Shown: positions 31,355-40,842, numbered from the stretch's first letter. The stretch: DNA of 64,000 bases from VXNE01 sp965116625 (GCA_965116625.1 OZ220717.1:620001-684000); one strand, 5' to 3'. Numbers and translations are program-made. The notes: a model not told the origin generated them from the letters alone.

Positions 31355-32142
31355 GCAGTGCCGCCGCCTGCGGCGATGGCGTCAAGATACTTACGCACGG
31401 TTGCGGCAAGCCCGAAATCGAGCGCGTCGCTGATCAGGGCGTGGCCGATGGACACTTCGTCAATGTTGCCGATAGTGATGAAGTCCGCCAGGTTGTCGAG
31501 GTTCAGGTCGTGGCCCGCGTTTACGCCGAGACCGATTCCCGCCGCGTAGCGCGCGGCATCGCGATACGCCCGTCGGCAGGACCGAACCCGCGCATCGCTT
31601 GACCCATGGCGCTCCACCAGTTCCGCGTAGGGTCCCGTGTAAAGTTCGATACGGTCCGCGCCACATGCTTTCGCGCGCTCGATCTGCCGTTCATCCGGAT
31701 CCATGAACAGGCTTACGCGTGCGCCCCACCCCTGGTATCGCGCGATGGTCTGAGTCACGCGCGCAGCGACTCGGGAGTCGGAAAGGTCCCAACCATGATC
31801 GGACGTGAGTTGCGAGTCCGCATCCGGCACCAGGGTCGCCTGGTGCGGGCGCGCCTCTTCGATCAGCCGGTCAAAACCCGGATAGCCATTTCGGCGCGCG
31901 CGGGACGCGGGGTTGCCTTCGATATTGAACTCGATCCCGGGGTGTCCGGAGCGCAGGAGAAGCGCGAGTTCGTGCACGTCCCGCGGGTGAATGTGACGCT
32001 GGTCGGGACGCGGATGAACCGTGATGCCCTGCGCCCCCGCGTCGATGATCGTGCGTGCCGCTTCGCTGACGTCCGGCCGGTTGCCTCCGCGCGCGTTACG
32101 AAGCCAGGCGATCTTGTTCAGGTTGACCGAGAGCGCGGTCAC
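31351..32142 (-). CDS. pdxJ: pyridoxine 5'-phosphate synthase
   Basis: Condenses 1-deoxyxylulose-5-phosphate with 3-amino-2-oxopropyl phosphate in vitamin B6 synthesis. Signatures: LSVNLNKIAWLRNARGG, GITVHPRPDQRHI, and VNAGHDLNLDNL. 263 aa. A GTG start overlaps the stop of the SH3 gene (GTGA). The usual Asn-His residues for phosphate binding are present. Confidence 0.95.
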   Translation of the reverse strand: MTALSVNLNKIAWLRNARGGNRPDVSEAARTIIDAGAQGITVHPRPDQRHIHPRDVHELALLLRSGHPGIEFNIEGNPASRARRNGYPGFDRLIEEARPHQATLVPDADSQLTSDHGWDLSDSRVAARVTQTIARYQGWGARVSLFMDPDERQIERAKACGADRIELYTGPYAELVERHGSSDARVRSCRRAYRDAARYAAGIGLGVNAGHDLNLDNLADFITIGNIDEVSIGHALISDALDFGLAATVRKYLDAIAAGGGTA

Positions 32143-32804
32143 CAGGCGCGGCGCCGTCGAGACCGGGACCCTAGCCAGACGCCGATCAGCAGCCCCGCCA
32201 CGACCAGGCCACCGCCGACCAGCATCCAGCGCATCTCGACATTGCCCACAAGCTGTTCGGCCTGGGCCGCCAGGTCTTCACGCTCTCGCCGCAACTCCGC
32301 GTTGGCCTCCGCGAGCCTGAGATTCTCTTCCTGGGTGGCGATGGCGCTGGCAGAAACCCTTTTGATTTCTTCCAGCTCCCCTTCCAGCCTGAGGACCGTC
32401 GCTGCCGCCTCGGCGTTGCGAGCCGCCTCGTCCCGCGCCTCACGCAACTCGACGGCCAATGTCGACGCATCTCCGCCGACCAGGCCCTCAAGCCGTTGGA
32501 TCTCCGCTTCCGCATCGGCCAGCCTGTCCCGTGCGATAGGCTCGTTCGAGAGGTACTGGCTCGGGATCCACCCTTCCATTCCTCCCTCGGTCCGCACTCG
32601 CGTGAAGTTCGCCAACTCATCCTCTTCGAGCACCTCGAGGCTTGTGCCGCTTGCCAAACCCCAGTGGATGATCCGGTGCTCACCGGAAGGGCCGCTGCGC
32701 AGGGGCACGTACAGCAGATCCGAGATATAGCGTGTCTCTGCCGAGACCCCCACGCCCAGCACACAGGCACACAGCAGGACTGTCCTCAACGGGGTACGCA
32801 TCAC
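32139..32804 (-). CDS. SH3b, coiled-coil, C-terminal-anchor protein (TIGR04211-like)
   Basis: A 221-aa envelope protein. A signal peptide (LLCACVLGVGVSAE) precedes a bacterial SH3 domain (YISDLLYVPLRSGPS to MEGWIPSQYLS, about 25-90). A long charged coiled coil runs over about 95-185, and a C-terminal membrane helix (MLVGGGLVVAGLLIGVWLG) ends in a basic tail. This matches the YgiM/TIGR04211 layout, whose function is poorly defined. 4-bp overlaps both sides place it firmly in the yciB-SH3-pdxJ-ppi operon. Confidence 0.85.
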   Translation of the reverse strand: MMRTPLRTVLLCACVLGVGVSAETRYISDLLYVPLRSGPSGEHRIIHWGLASGTSLEVLEEDELANFTRVRTEGGMEGWIPSQYLSNEPIARDRLADAEAEIQRLEGLVGGDASTLAVELREARDEAARNAEAAATVLRLEGELEEIKRVSASAIATQEENLRLAEANAELRREREDLAAQAEQLVGNVEMRWMLVGGGLVVAGLLIGVWLGSRSRRRRAW

Positions 32805-33358
32805 GGTCTCTCGGCCTCCTCGATCTCCCCGTCAAGCTGGTCGGTCATGGCAAGGTAGGCGACGGTGCCCAGCGTCAGCACCAGGGGAATGCCGAACGCG
32901 GAAACGAACTTGTAGACCACCCATGTTTGCTCGCTGAAGCCGTAGGCGACTGCGAGGTTGGCCACTCCCGAGACAAGCATCGCCGCTCCCCATCCAAACG
33001 TCAGGCGTGCCCATGTCGCGTCCGGCAGTTCGAGCATCTTGCCCATGGCCTTCTGGATGTGGTCACCCCGTCCAACATACCTGCTTCCGATAATGGCGAC
33101 TCCCATGATCCAGTACACGATCGTGGGCTTCCACTGGATAAACGTCTTGTCCTGCAGTATGAGCGTCAGCCCGCCCGAAATCAGGGCGACCCATATCACC
33201 ACCGACATCTGGCGGCTGACCGGCCAACCCTTGATTCGGAAAATGACGAACTGGAGCACGGCAGTTGCCATCAAGGCCGCAGTCGCAACGAATATGTCGG
33301 TAAAGACATAAACGCCCACGAATGCGAACACCGGCAGGAAGTCGACTAGCTGCTTCAT
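32801..33358 (-). CDS. yciB: YciB/IspZ-type inner membrane septation protein
   Basis: A 185-aa polytopic membrane protein beginning MKQLVDFLPVFAFVGVY, the hallmark start of YciB. About five hydrophobic helices are visible, including FVATAALMATAVLQFVIF and VVIWVALISGGLTLIL. The family is linked to cell envelope and division integrity. First gene of the minus-strand operon; 40 bp divergent from the yciO gene. Confidence 0.93.
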   Translation of the reverse strand: MKQLVDFLPVFAFVGVYVFTDIFVATAALMATAVLQFVIFRIKGWPVSRQMSVVIWVALISGGLTLILQDKTFIQWKPTIVYWIMGVAIIGSRYVGRGDHIQKAMGKMLELPDATWARLTFGWGAAMLVSGVANLAVAYGFSEQTWVVYKFVSAFGIPLVLTLGTVAYLAMTDQLDGEIEEAERP

Positions 33359-33398
33359 GCTTTCGCGGATGGTTCGGGTTTAGACGATAATAGCCCCT

Positions 33399-34010
33399 AT
33401 GAGCCAATTCTTCAGCGTCCACCCCACGCATCCCCAGCAACGCCTGCTGGCTCGAGCCGCCGACATAGTCCGCGACGGTGGCGTGGTCGCCTACCCCACG
33501 GATTCGACCTACGCGCTGGGTTGCCACATCGGTGACAAGAGCGCGCTCGACCGGATTCGCAACATCCGGCGACTGCAGCCCCGGCATCTCTTTACGCTGA
33601 TGTGCCGCGACCTTTCGGAACTCGCGACCTACGCCATGGTGGACAACGTCAGCTACCGCCTGCTCCGACGCTATACGCCCGGTCCCTATACCTTCATCCT
33701 GAGAGCGACGCGCGAAGTGCCGCGCCGCCTGTTGAGTCCCAGGCGCACCATCGGTCTGCGCGTGCCGGACTGCCCCGTGGCGCTCGGACTCCTGGCGCAC
33801 CTCGACGAAGCCATGATGTCGACGACCTTGCAATTGCCCGGAGAGGACTTTGCCCTGACCGAAGCCAGCGACATTCGCGATCGGCTGGAACACGCAATCG
33901 ACCTTGTCATCGACAGTGGTGCGTGCTCTCGGGACCTGACCACGGTAATCGACCTTACCGGTGAAGCGCCCACCGTCGCGCGGGCGGGCCTGGGACCATT
34001 CGAGCTATAA
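33399..34010 (+). CDS. yciO: YciO/Sua5/YrdC-family protein
   Basis: A 203-aa protein of the YrdC-like fold that binds nucleotides and RNA. The family signature is GGVVAYPTDSTYALGCHIGD followed by a basic pocket (RNIRRLQPRHLFTLMC). Length and the PRxTIGLRVPDC block fit YciO rather than the tRNA t6A enzyme TsaC, which has a KRP signature. GATAAT lies about 10 bases before the start. Next to yciB and trpS. Confidence 0.88.
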   Translation: MSQFFSVHPTHPQQRLLARAADIVRDGGVVAYPTDSTYALGCHIGDKSALDRIRNIRRLQPRHLFTLMCRDLSELATYAMVDNVSYRLLRRYTPGPYTFILRATREVPRRLLSPRRTIGLRVPDCPVALGLLAHLDEAMMSTTLQLPGEDFALTEASDIRDRLEHAIDLVIDSGACSRDLTTVIDLTGEAPTVARAGLGPFEL

Positions 34011-34040
34011 TTCCGTCGCGTTGTACGGGATTCCACGGAC

Positions 34041-35255
34041 TTGAGCAGCACTGACTCGGACCGGCGGGTTGTATCCGGCATGCGTCCAACCGGCCGCATG
34101 CACATTGGCCACTACTACGGTGCACTCAGGAACTGGGTCAAGCTGCAACACGAGTACGAGTGCTTCTTCTTCGTGGCCGACTGGCACGCGCTGACCACCC
34201 ACTACGAAGACGTTACCCAGATCGAGCGACACACCCTTGACATGGTGGTCGACTGGCTGGCCGCCGGCATCAGTCCCGGCGCGGCCACGATCTTCGTGCA
34301 GAGCCGCGTGCCCGAGCACGCTGAACTTCACCTCCTGATGTCCATGATTACGCCCGTAAGCTGGCTCGAGCGCGTGCCCAGTTACAAGGAGCAGCAAAGG
34401 AGACTCAACGACCGGGATCTCTCGACCTACGGTTTCCTCGGGTATCCGCTCCTGCAGGCGGCGGACGTCCTGATCTATCGCGCCAGCAGGGTTCCGGTCG
34501 GCGCCGATCAGACCGCCCACATCGAGTTCATGCGCGAAGTCGCGCGGCGTTTCAATCACATCTACGGCCGCGAACCCGGTTTCGAAGAGCAGGCCCGCGC
34601 AGCAATAGTCAAGATGGGGAAAAAGGCCGCCAGGCTCTATCGGGACGCACGCAGGCGCTACCTTGAGCGCGGCGACCGCGAGGCCCTGGAGTCCGCACGC
34701 GCCCTTCTCGCCGAGCAACGAAACCTCTCCACGGGCGACCGGGAACGGCTATTCGGGTACCTCGAGGGGGGCGGGCGCGCGATTCTTCCGGAAACGAGGG
34801 TGCTGCTCACGGAGACGCCGACCATCCCGGGGCTCGACGGCGAGAAGATGTCGAAGTCCTACGGCAACACCATCCTCATGCGCGAAGACCCGGAAGTGGT
34901 CGAGCGAAAAATCAGGACGATGCCCACCGATCCCGCCCGGGTACGCCGCAGCGATCCGGGCGATCCCGAAAAGTGCCCCGTATTCGCGCTGCACAAGACC
35001 CTTTCAGACGAATCCGTACGCGAATGGGCCGCCCGGGGTTGCCGGTCCGCCGGCATCGGGTGCATAGACTGCAAGGGCCCGCTCATCGACGCCATCAACG
35101 CCGAAATCGCGCCGTTTCAGGAACGCGCCAGGCAATTCGAGGACGACGAGGAGTTGGTCAGGTCCATCCTCGTGGAAGGATCCGAAACCGCGCGCAACGT
35201 GGCGAAGGAGACCATGGAGGAGGTTCGGTCGGCCATCGGGGTGAATTGCCAATGA
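34041..35255 (+). CDS. trpS: tryptophanyl-tRNA synthetase
   Basis: A 404-aa class Ic synthetase. The HIGH motif is MHIGHYYGALRNW near residue 20 and KMSKS is KMSKSYGNTIL near 271. The start is a TTG at 34041, because the conserved VVSGMRPTG block comes before the first ATG (34080). Longer than the compact 330-aa form, typical of the Pseudomonas-type enzyme with an insert after the catalytic core. The stop overlaps scpA (ATGA). Confidence 0.95.
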   Translation: MSSTDSDRRVVSGMRPTGRMHIGHYYGALRNWVKLQHEYECFFFVADWHALTTHYEDVTQIERHTLDMVVDWLAAGISPGAATIFVQSRVPEHAELHLLMSMITPVSWLERVPSYKEQQRRLNDRDLSTYGFLGYPLLQAADVLIYRASRVPVGADQTAHIEFMREVARRFNHIYGREPGFEEQARAAIVKMGKKAARLYRDARRRYLERGDREALESARALLAEQRNLSTGDRERLFGYLEGGGRAILPETRVLLTETPTIPGLDGEKMSKSYGNTILMREDPEVVERKIRTMPTDPARVRRSDPGDPEKCPVFALHKTLSDESVREWAARGCRSAGIGCIDCKGPLIDAINAEIAPFQERARQFEDDEELVRSILVEGSETARNVAKETMEEVRSAIGVNCQ

Positions 35256-36085
35256 GTAACCGGGACCGGGAAGGCGATCGCCTCGAGGGCGCGCGGAAGG
35301 CGGAGGGCAGGGAGAACGTCGTTGCCATCGTCGGCGACACGGTCATCGAAGAACTGCCCACCGACCTGTACATTCCCCCGGATGCCCTGGAGGTCTTTCT
35401 CGGCGCCTTCGAAGGGCCCATGGACCTGCTCCTGTACCTCATTCGCCGGCGGGATCTCGATATCCTCGAGATCAGCGTATCCGAGGTCACCGAACAGTAC
35501 ATGCGCTACATCGAGATGATGGCGGCGCTGAAACTCACGCTGGCCGGCGAGTACCTGGCGATGGCGGCGACCCTGGCCGAAATCAAGTCCCGTCTGCTGC
35601 TGCCGCGCAGCGATACGGTGGAGGAGGAAGAGGAGGACCCCCGCGCCGAACTGGTTCGCCGACTGCGCGAATACGAGCGTTACAAGGCGGCCGCGGAAGA
35701 CCTCGCGGCCCTGCCCCGGCTGGAACGGGACATCCACCCTGCCGCGGCGGAACTGCCCACCCTGATCGAGCGCAGCACCGAACCCACCGTGGACATGAAG
35801 GACCTGCTGCTCGCCATGGCCGATATCCTTCACCGCGCGGCGCTGCACGAACACCACGCCGTCGCCATGGAAACGCTGTCGGTCCGGGAACGCATGTCCA
35901 CCGTGCTGAACGCGGTCAACGCGCGAAGCGGATTCGTGCCCTTCACCGACCTGTTCGACGTGGAGGAGGGCAAACGCGGCGTGATCGTCACGTTTCTGGC
36001 ACTCATGGAACTGTGCCGCGAAGGCGTGATCGACATCGTGCAGCGGGGGCTCCGGGCCCCGATCTACGTGCGGGCCGCCGCCTGA
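35252..36085 (+). CDS. scpA: segregation and condensation protein A
   Basis: A 277-aa kleisin subunit of the SMC-ScpAB complex. The N-terminal region binds the SMC neck: FLGAFEGPMDLLLYLIRRRDLDIL around residues 48-70. An acidic EEEEEDPRAELVRRLREYERYK linker and a winged-helix C-terminus follow. The ATG overlaps the trpS TGA. No smc gene in the window. Confidence 0.93.
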   Translation: MSNRDREGDRLEGARKAEGRENVVAIVGDTVIEELPTDLYIPPDALEVFLGAFEGPMDLLLYLIRRRDLDILEISVSEVTEQYMRYIEMMAALKLTLAGEYLAMAATLAEIKSRLLLPRSDTVEEEEEDPRAELVRRLREYERYKAAAEDLAALPRLERDIHPAAAELPTLIERSTEPTVDMKDLLLAMADILHRAALHEHHAVAMETLSVRERMSTVLNAVNARSGFVPFTDLFDVEEGKRGVIVTFLALMELCREGVIDIVQRGLRAPIYVRAAA

Positions 36086-36097
36086 GCATCCGGCGAA

Positions 36098-36769
36098 ATG
36101 CTCAAGCAGAAGGAAATCGAACAGGCACTTGAAGCCGTCCTGCTGGCTGCGGACGAACCTGTTTCCATCGACAGGATGGTGAGCCTTTTCGACCCCGGGG
36201 ACCTCCCGGAAGGAAGTCCCCGGCAGGCCATCAGGACCGCACTCGGCGAGATCGAATACGCGCTCGAGGGACACGGCTACGAGTTGAAGCGGGTCGCGAG
36301 CGGCTACCGGTTCCAGATCCGGCAATCCATGAGCCCGTGGATCAGCAGGCTGCGGGAGACGAAGCCGCCCCGATATTCCCGCGCCCTGATGGAAACGCTG
36401 GCCCTGATCGCCTACAAGCAACCCGCCACTCGAGGCGACATCGAGGCGGTGCGCGGGGTGAGCGTCAGCCCCAACATCATGCGCACGCTGCTGGAACGGG
36501 GCTGGATCAACGTCCTCGGTCAGCGCCCCGTGCCGGGTCGCCCTACCCTGTACGGCACGACGCGCACCTTTCTCGACTACTTCAACCTGAAGAGCCTCGA
36601 CGAACTGCCGCCGCTCTCGGAAATACGCGCACTGGTCGATCCGCACGTCGCGGACGACGCACCCGAAACCCGCTCGGACGATGAGTTGGCCGGCACTGAA
36701 GCACCCGAAACCGGGGACACCTCGCGGCCGCTGGCCGAAATCGTGCCGTTGCCCACGCCGAAGCGATAG
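36098..36769 (+). CDS. scpB: segregation and condensation protein B
   Basis: A 223-aa protein of tandem winged helices that bridges ScpA. It starts LKQKEIEQALEAVLLAADEP and includes MSPWISRLRETKPPRYSRAL and AYKQPATRGDIEAVRGVS, hallmarks of ScpB. Twelve bp after scpA. The C-terminal 50 residues are acidic and probably disordered. Confidence 0.93.
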   Translation: MLKQKEIEQALEAVLLAADEPVSIDRMVSLFDPGDLPEGSPRQAIRTALGEIEYALEGHGYELKRVASGYRFQIRQSMSPWISRLRETKPPRYSRALMETLALIAYKQPATRGDIEAVRGVSVSPNIMRTLLERGWINVLGQRPVPGRPTLYGTTRTFLDYFNLKSLDELPPLSEIRALVDPHVADDAPETRSDDELAGTEAPETGDTSRPLAEIVPLPTPKR

Positions 36770-36786
36770 CAACGAATGGAGCCCGT

Positions 36787-37596
36787 GTGTCGGAGAAGCT
36801 GCAAAAGGTGCTCGCCTCGCACGGCCTCGGTTCGCGCCGGCAGATGGAGAAGTGGATCGTCGCGGGACGCGTCGCCGTCAATGGTCAGACCGCGACAACC
36901 GGCGACCGCGTAGACGAAACCGACCGCATCGAGGTAGACGGCCGGCGGCTGACCATTCGGGGAGCACAACTTCCCCGAGTACTCGTCATGAACAAGCGCG
37001 ATGGCGTCATCTGCACCCGTCAGGACCCGCAAGGCCGCGAGACGGTGTTCGACGCGTTGCCTGGCGTCCGCCAGGGGCGATGGCTGAACGTGGGACGGCT
37101 CGACATCAACTCGAGCGGACTCCTCCTGTTGACCACCGACGGGACGCTGGCGCATCGTCTGACGCATCCTTCGACCGGAATCGACCGCGAATACGCGGTT
37201 CGCGTCGACGGTGAGCTTTCTCCCGAAGACACCGAGCGTCTATTGACCGGCGTCGTTATCGAGGGCGGAACCCGCCGTTTCTCTGACCTGCGCTATTACG
37301 ACGGCAGCGGCCGCAACCACTGGTATCACGCGGTGCTCATGGAAGGGCGGAACCACGAAGTTCGCGATCTGTTTGCAAGCCAGGGATACAGGGTTTCCCG
37401 CCTCAAGCGTGTTCGCTACGGACCCGTCATCTTGCCTTCATGGCTCAGGCGCGGACATTTCGCCGAGATGGGTCGCGACGACCTGGAAACGCTCTACGGT
37501 CTGCTGCGCCTACCTGTCGGGGATCTGCCCGAGCGCGACAAGGCGACCTCGCGCTCGCTGCTGATCCCGTACCCGGAACTGCCAGCGCAGCCGTAG
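36787..37596 (+). CDS. rluB: 23S rRNA pseudouridine synthase RluB
   Basis: A 269-aa RsuA-family pseudouridine synthase for U2605 of 23S rRNA. An N-terminal S4 domain (EKLQKVLASHGLGSRRQMEKW) precedes the catalytic Asp in GRLDINSSGLLLLTTDG. The GTG at 36787 is 17 bp after scpB. Gene order scpA-scpB-rluB supports RluB over RsuA/RluE/RluF. Convergent with ubiG with 3 bp between stops. Confidence 0.93.
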   Translation: MSEKLQKVLASHGLGSRRQMEKWIVAGRVAVNGQTATTGDRVDETDRIEVDGRRLTIRGAQLPRVLVMNKRDGVICTRQDPQGRETVFDALPGVRQGRWLNVGRLDINSSGLLLLTTDGTLAHRLTHPSTGIDREYAVRVDGELSPEDTERLLTGVVIEGGTRRFSDLRYYDGSGRNHWYHAVLMEGRNHEVRDLFASQGYRVSRLKRVRYGPVILPSWLRRGHFAEMGRDDLETLYGLLRLPVGDLPERDKATSRSLLIPYPELPAQP

Positions 37597-37599
37597 CCC

Positions 37600-38313
37600 T
37601 CAAGCCGGTTTTCGGGCGTGGAGCAGGTAGTTCACGTCCACGTCCCGCGTCAGCGTGCAACGCCGTGTATACGGGTTGTAGCGCATGCCGTCGATCGCGA
37701 CGACTTCCAGGCCGGCGCCGCGAACCGCCCTGGCCAACTCCGCCGGACGGATGAACTTCGCGTAGTCGTGGGTTCCCCTGGGCAGCAACCCGAGGACGTA
37801 CTCGGCGCCCACCACGGCAAGCGCATACGCCTTCGGGTTTCGGTTGATCGTCGACACCACGACATCTCCGCCCGGCAGCACCAGGTCCGCCAGGGCGCGC
37901 ACCGTGGACGCCATGTCCGGAACATGCTCGAGCATCTCGAGGCATGTCACGACGGAGAAAGCCTCATCTTCCTGCTCCACGAACGCCTCGGGCGAGGCCG
38001 CCAGGTAGCGGATTTCGTTCTCGACACCCGCTTCGATCGCATGCAGTTGCGCCACCGCAAGCGGTCCCTGGGCCACGTCGATCCCCGTGACATCGGCGCC
38101 TAGCGCCGCAAGGCTCTCCGTCAGGATTCCGCCACCGCAGCCCACGTCGACAACCCTGGCGCCCGACAGCGTGCATCGATCCTCCACGTATTTGACCCGC
38201 AAGGGATTGATGTCGTGCAGCGCCTTGAAGTCGCCGTCCGGATCCCACCACCGATGGGCCAGCGCCTCGAACTTGGCGATCTCTGCCGGGTCGACGTTTG
38301 GCACGGCGGTCAC
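37600..38313 (-). CDS. ubiG: ubiquinone biosynthesis O-methyltransferase
   Basis: A 237-aa SAM-dependent enzyme performing the two O-methylations of ubiquinone. The UbiG start VDPAEIAKFEALAHRWWDPDG and motif I VVDVGCGGGILTESLA are clear. The GTG at 38313 overlaps the mtaD stop (GTGA) and matches the family start; an ATG at 38334 would add seven residues. The order mtaD-ubiG is the Pseudomonas one. Confidence 0.93.
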   Translation of the reverse strand: MTAVPNVDPAEIAKFEALAHRWWDPDGDFKALHDINPLRVKYVEDRCTLSGARVVDVGCGGGILTESLAALGADVTGIDVAQGPLAVAQLHAIEAGVENEIRYLAASPEAFVEQEDEAFSVVTCLEMLEHVPDMASTVRALADLVLPGGDVVVSTINRNPKAYALAVVGAEYVLGLLPRGTHDYAKFIRPAELARAVRGAGLEVVAIDGMRYNPYTRRCTLTRDVDVNYLLHARKPA

Positions 38314-39617
38314 GCACGCATCCTTGCCGGCCATTCCTGCGCCCGAGCCAGGACGCGTTCGATGTCCAGCGTGTTGAAACGGCCCCGTTCGTAGAGGCAT
38401 TGACCCCTCACCCAGACATGGCTCACATGGTGACCAGCCTGCGTATGCACCAGGTGCTCTCGCACATCGTTCACCGGCTGCAGCGCCGGATGCCGAAAGT
38501 CCACCGCGATGAGGTCGGCCGACTTGCCTTGCTCGATGGAACCGATCTCATCCCCAAGACCCAAAGCGCGCGCGCCGTCCAGCGTCGCCATCTTCAGCAT
38601 TTCAGCCGCAGGCGCGACGGCCGGATCGCTGGCCGCGGACTTCCGCGCCAGCATCGCGGTGCGCATCTCCTGGAACATGTCCAGCGAGTTGTTGGAAGCC
38701 GCACCATCCGTACCGAGTCCCACGATGACGCCCGCGGTTTTCAGGTCGCCGACGCGGCACCGGCCGCTGGCGAGCAACAGGTTCGAATGCGGGCAATGGA
38801 TCACCCGGACGCCGCCACGCGCGATGCAGTCGATCTCCCCATCGTCGAGCTGGGTCATGTGCACGGCCTGCAGGCTCGGCGTGATCATACCCATCTCAGA
38901 CAGCACGCGAATCCAGGAGATGCCGTGGCGCGACCTTGCGCCAGCCACCTCCGCCTCGGTTTCGTGCAGGTGCATGTGTATGTCCGCACCGATTTCGTCC
39001 GCCAGCGTCTGCACCTGTTTCAGTGCCTCGAGATTCACCGCGTAGCACGAGTGAGGGCCGAAGGCGACCTTGATCAATTCCTCGTCCCGATACCGGTCGT
39101 GCAGCTCGACGCCGCGGTGTATGCACTCGTCGACATCCCTCAACCCGGCGCTCGGCGAGTCGACCACCGGCACCGCCAACTGGAGGCGAAAGCCCGCACG
39201 TACGGCCGTGTCGGCGACGACCTCCGGGTACCAGTAGTGATCGCTTGCACAGGTCGTGCCCGAGGCGATCATCTCCGCAAGCGCCAGTCCCGTCCCGTCG
39301 GCGACGAAATCGCGATCGACGATGCGTTTCTCAAGCGGCCATACGATCTCGTTCAGCCACGCATCGAGCGGCTGCGAGCCCGCCAGCCCGCGCATCAACG
39401 ACATTGCGAGATGGCCGTGGGCATTGACGAGCCCCGGCATCAGGACGTGAGATTCAAGCTCGATCGTCTCGGCGCCGGGGAAACTAGAGCCAAGTTCCTC
39501 GAATGGTTCAACGGCCACAATGCGCCCGTCTTCGACCGCGACGCCGACATCTTCCCGCACGGAGGTGTCCGGTGCGATCGGTAGCAGATAGCGTGGTCTC
39601 AGAATCGTCGCCGACAT
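38310..39617 (-). CDS. mtaD: 5-methylthioadenosine/S-adenosylhomocysteine deaminase (TRZ/ATZ amidohydrolase)
   Basis: A 435-aa amidohydrolase. Metal ligands: HGH in GLVNAHGHLAMSLMRG (near 72), the His in HMHLHETEAEV, the His in IHCPHSNLLLASG, and the Asp in GTDGAASNNSLDMF. The family deaminates methylthioadenosine or adenosylhomocysteine; chlorohydrolase relatives exist, so substrate relies on synteny with ubiG. The ATG at 39617 is used; an in-frame ATG lies at 39629. mtnA, the usual neighbour, is absent. Confidence 0.88.
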   Translation of the reverse strand: MSATILRPRYLLPIAPDTSVREDVGVAVEDGRIVAVEPFEELGSSFPGAETIELESHVLMPGLVNAHGHLAMSLMRGLAGSQPLDAWLNEIVWPLEKRIVDRDFVADGTGLALAEMIASGTTCASDHYWYPEVVADTAVRAGFRLQLAVPVVDSPSAGLRDVDECIHRGVELHDRYRDEELIKVAFGPHSCYAVNLEALKQVQTLADEIGADIHMHLHETEAEVAGARSRHGISWIRVLSEMGMITPSLQAVHMTQLDDGEIDCIARGGVRVIHCPHSNLLLASGRCRVGDLKTAGVIVGLGTDGAASNNSLDMFQEMRTAMLARKSAASDPAVAPAAEMLKMATLDGARALGLGDEIGSIEQGKSADLIAVDFRHPALQPVNDVREHLVHTQAGHHVSHVWVRGQCLYERGRFNTLDIERVLARAQEWPARMRA

Positions 39618-39705
39618 GCGAACAAGCATACTCAGGACGCAATAGTCCGCGAAAGGCACGGAGGCGATTGCGTAGCTGTTAGCATCTCGCGGCGGAGGCA
39701 TTGTA

Positions 39706-39732
39706 ATGAACGGACGGCTTCGATGGCGATGA
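39706..39732 (+). CDS. possible 8-residue leader ORF before the amidohydrolase gene
   Basis: ATG AAC GGA CGG CTT CGA TGG CGA TGA, encoding MNGRLRWR. A strong Shine-Dalgarno (GGCGGAGG) lies 7 bases upstream of this ATG, and none lies next to the main start at 39723. Its stop overlaps the first codons of the main gene in another frame, as in a coupling leader. Chance occurrence is possible at this length. Confidence 0.3.
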   Translation: MNGRLRWR

Positions 39733-40721
39733 CTCCCGCCGAACAGCAGGCCTGGCTGGACCAGGTCGCCGAAGATATCGTCGATCCGGAGCGGCCCATC
39801 GTCGATCCGCATCATCACATGTGGCGGGACAGGTATGTGCTGGAAGATCTCTGGGCCGACACCGGGTCCGGGCACAATGTCGTCAAGACCGTCTTCGTCG
39901 AATGCAGGTCGGAGTACCGGCAGGACGGTTCCGAACACCTGCGCCCGGTCGGGGAGACGGAATTCATGGCCGGCATCGCGAGGGCAAGCCGGGGCCACGG
40001 CCGCGCCGAAATCTCGGGAATCGTCGCCTACACCGACCTCGCACAGGACTTGGGTCTCGTTCGCGAAGTGTGCGACGCCCATCGAGAGGCAAGCGATGGC
40101 CTGTTTCGCGGCATTCGCCACGGCGGCGCATTTGAGCCCGGCCGGACGTCCCTGTGGGGCGATCCGGCCACGCAGTCCGATCTCTACACCCGGCAGGACT
40201 TCCGGCAGAGTGTCGCGCTGCTGGGTGAGATGGACCTCGTCTACGAAACCTGGCATTACCGCCATCAGAACCCTGGCTTCGCCGAAGTCGCCCGAGCCCT
40301 ACCGGCAACGGTGATGGTTCTGAATCACCTCGGTTCACCCATCAGCAGCGGAAGCCCTGCTGACCAGCACGAGGAGATCCTGGCCCGGTGGAAACGCGAT
40401 ATGGCCGAACTCGCCGCCTGCGAAAACGTGACGATCAAGCTCGGTGGCCTGGGCATGCCGACAGACCATTTCGGCTGGCACCTGCGGGAAACGCCGGCGA
40501 CATCGGATGAAGTGGTCGCGGCCCAACGCGACTATTACCTCCATGCCATCGACTGCTTCGGCCCGGACCGGTGCATGTTCGAAAGCAATTTCCCGGTGGA
40601 CAAGCTGTCGATGTCCTACCACGTCTACTGGAACGCGATGAAGAAGATCTCGTCGGAATGCTCGGCGAGCGAGAAGGACATGCTGTTTTCCGGCACTGCG
40701 AGCCGCGTCTACAAGCTCTGA
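39723..40721 (+). CDS. amidohydrolase-2 family metal-dependent hydrolase
   Basis: A 332-aa TIM-barrel of the amidohydrolase-2 superfamily (COG3618-like; relatives hydrolyse lactones or decarboxylate aromatic acids). The first metal motif is IVDPHHHMWRD near residue 28, a later His lies in VLNHLGSPI, and the terminal Asp/Asn block is CMFESNFPVDKLSMSY. Start ATG at 39723. It is the first gene of the accessory region between mtaD and gyrA. Substrate unknown. Confidence 0.85.
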   Translation: MAMTPAEQQAWLDQVAEDIVDPERPIVDPHHHMWRDRYVLEDLWADTGSGHNVVKTVFVECRSEYRQDGSEHLRPVGETEFMAGIARASRGHGRAEISGIVAYTDLAQDLGLVREVCDAHREASDGLFRGIRHGGAFEPGRTSLWGDPATQSDLYTRQDFRQSVALLGEMDLVYETWHYRHQNPGFAEVARALPATVMVLNHLGSPISSGSPADQHEEILARWKRDMAELAACENVTIKLGGLGMPTDHFGWHLRETPATSDEVVAAQRDYYLHAIDCFGPDRCMFESNFPVDKLSMSYHVYWNAMKKISSECSASEKDMLFSGTASRVYKL

Positions 40722-40793
40722 AGCCGACGCGCCCGGCCGCAGAGGCATTGCGCGCAACCGAACTCCTGCATCGGGCAGTGACAGACGCGGGCA

Positions 40794-40815
40794 CCCTCGC
40801 CCTTCACGGCGAGGG
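40794..40815. repeat. strong hairpin between convergent genes
   Basis: A perfect 8-bp inverted repeat, CCCTCGCC / GGCGAGGG, with a 6-base loop, in the 121-bp gap between the ends of the amidohydrolase (+) and PhyH (-) genes. There is no T-run on either strand, so it is not a textbook intrinsic terminator, but it could block or process both transcripts. Confidence 0.5.
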
Positions 40816-40842
40816 CTGCGCGCCGATGTACGAACCGCTTGC

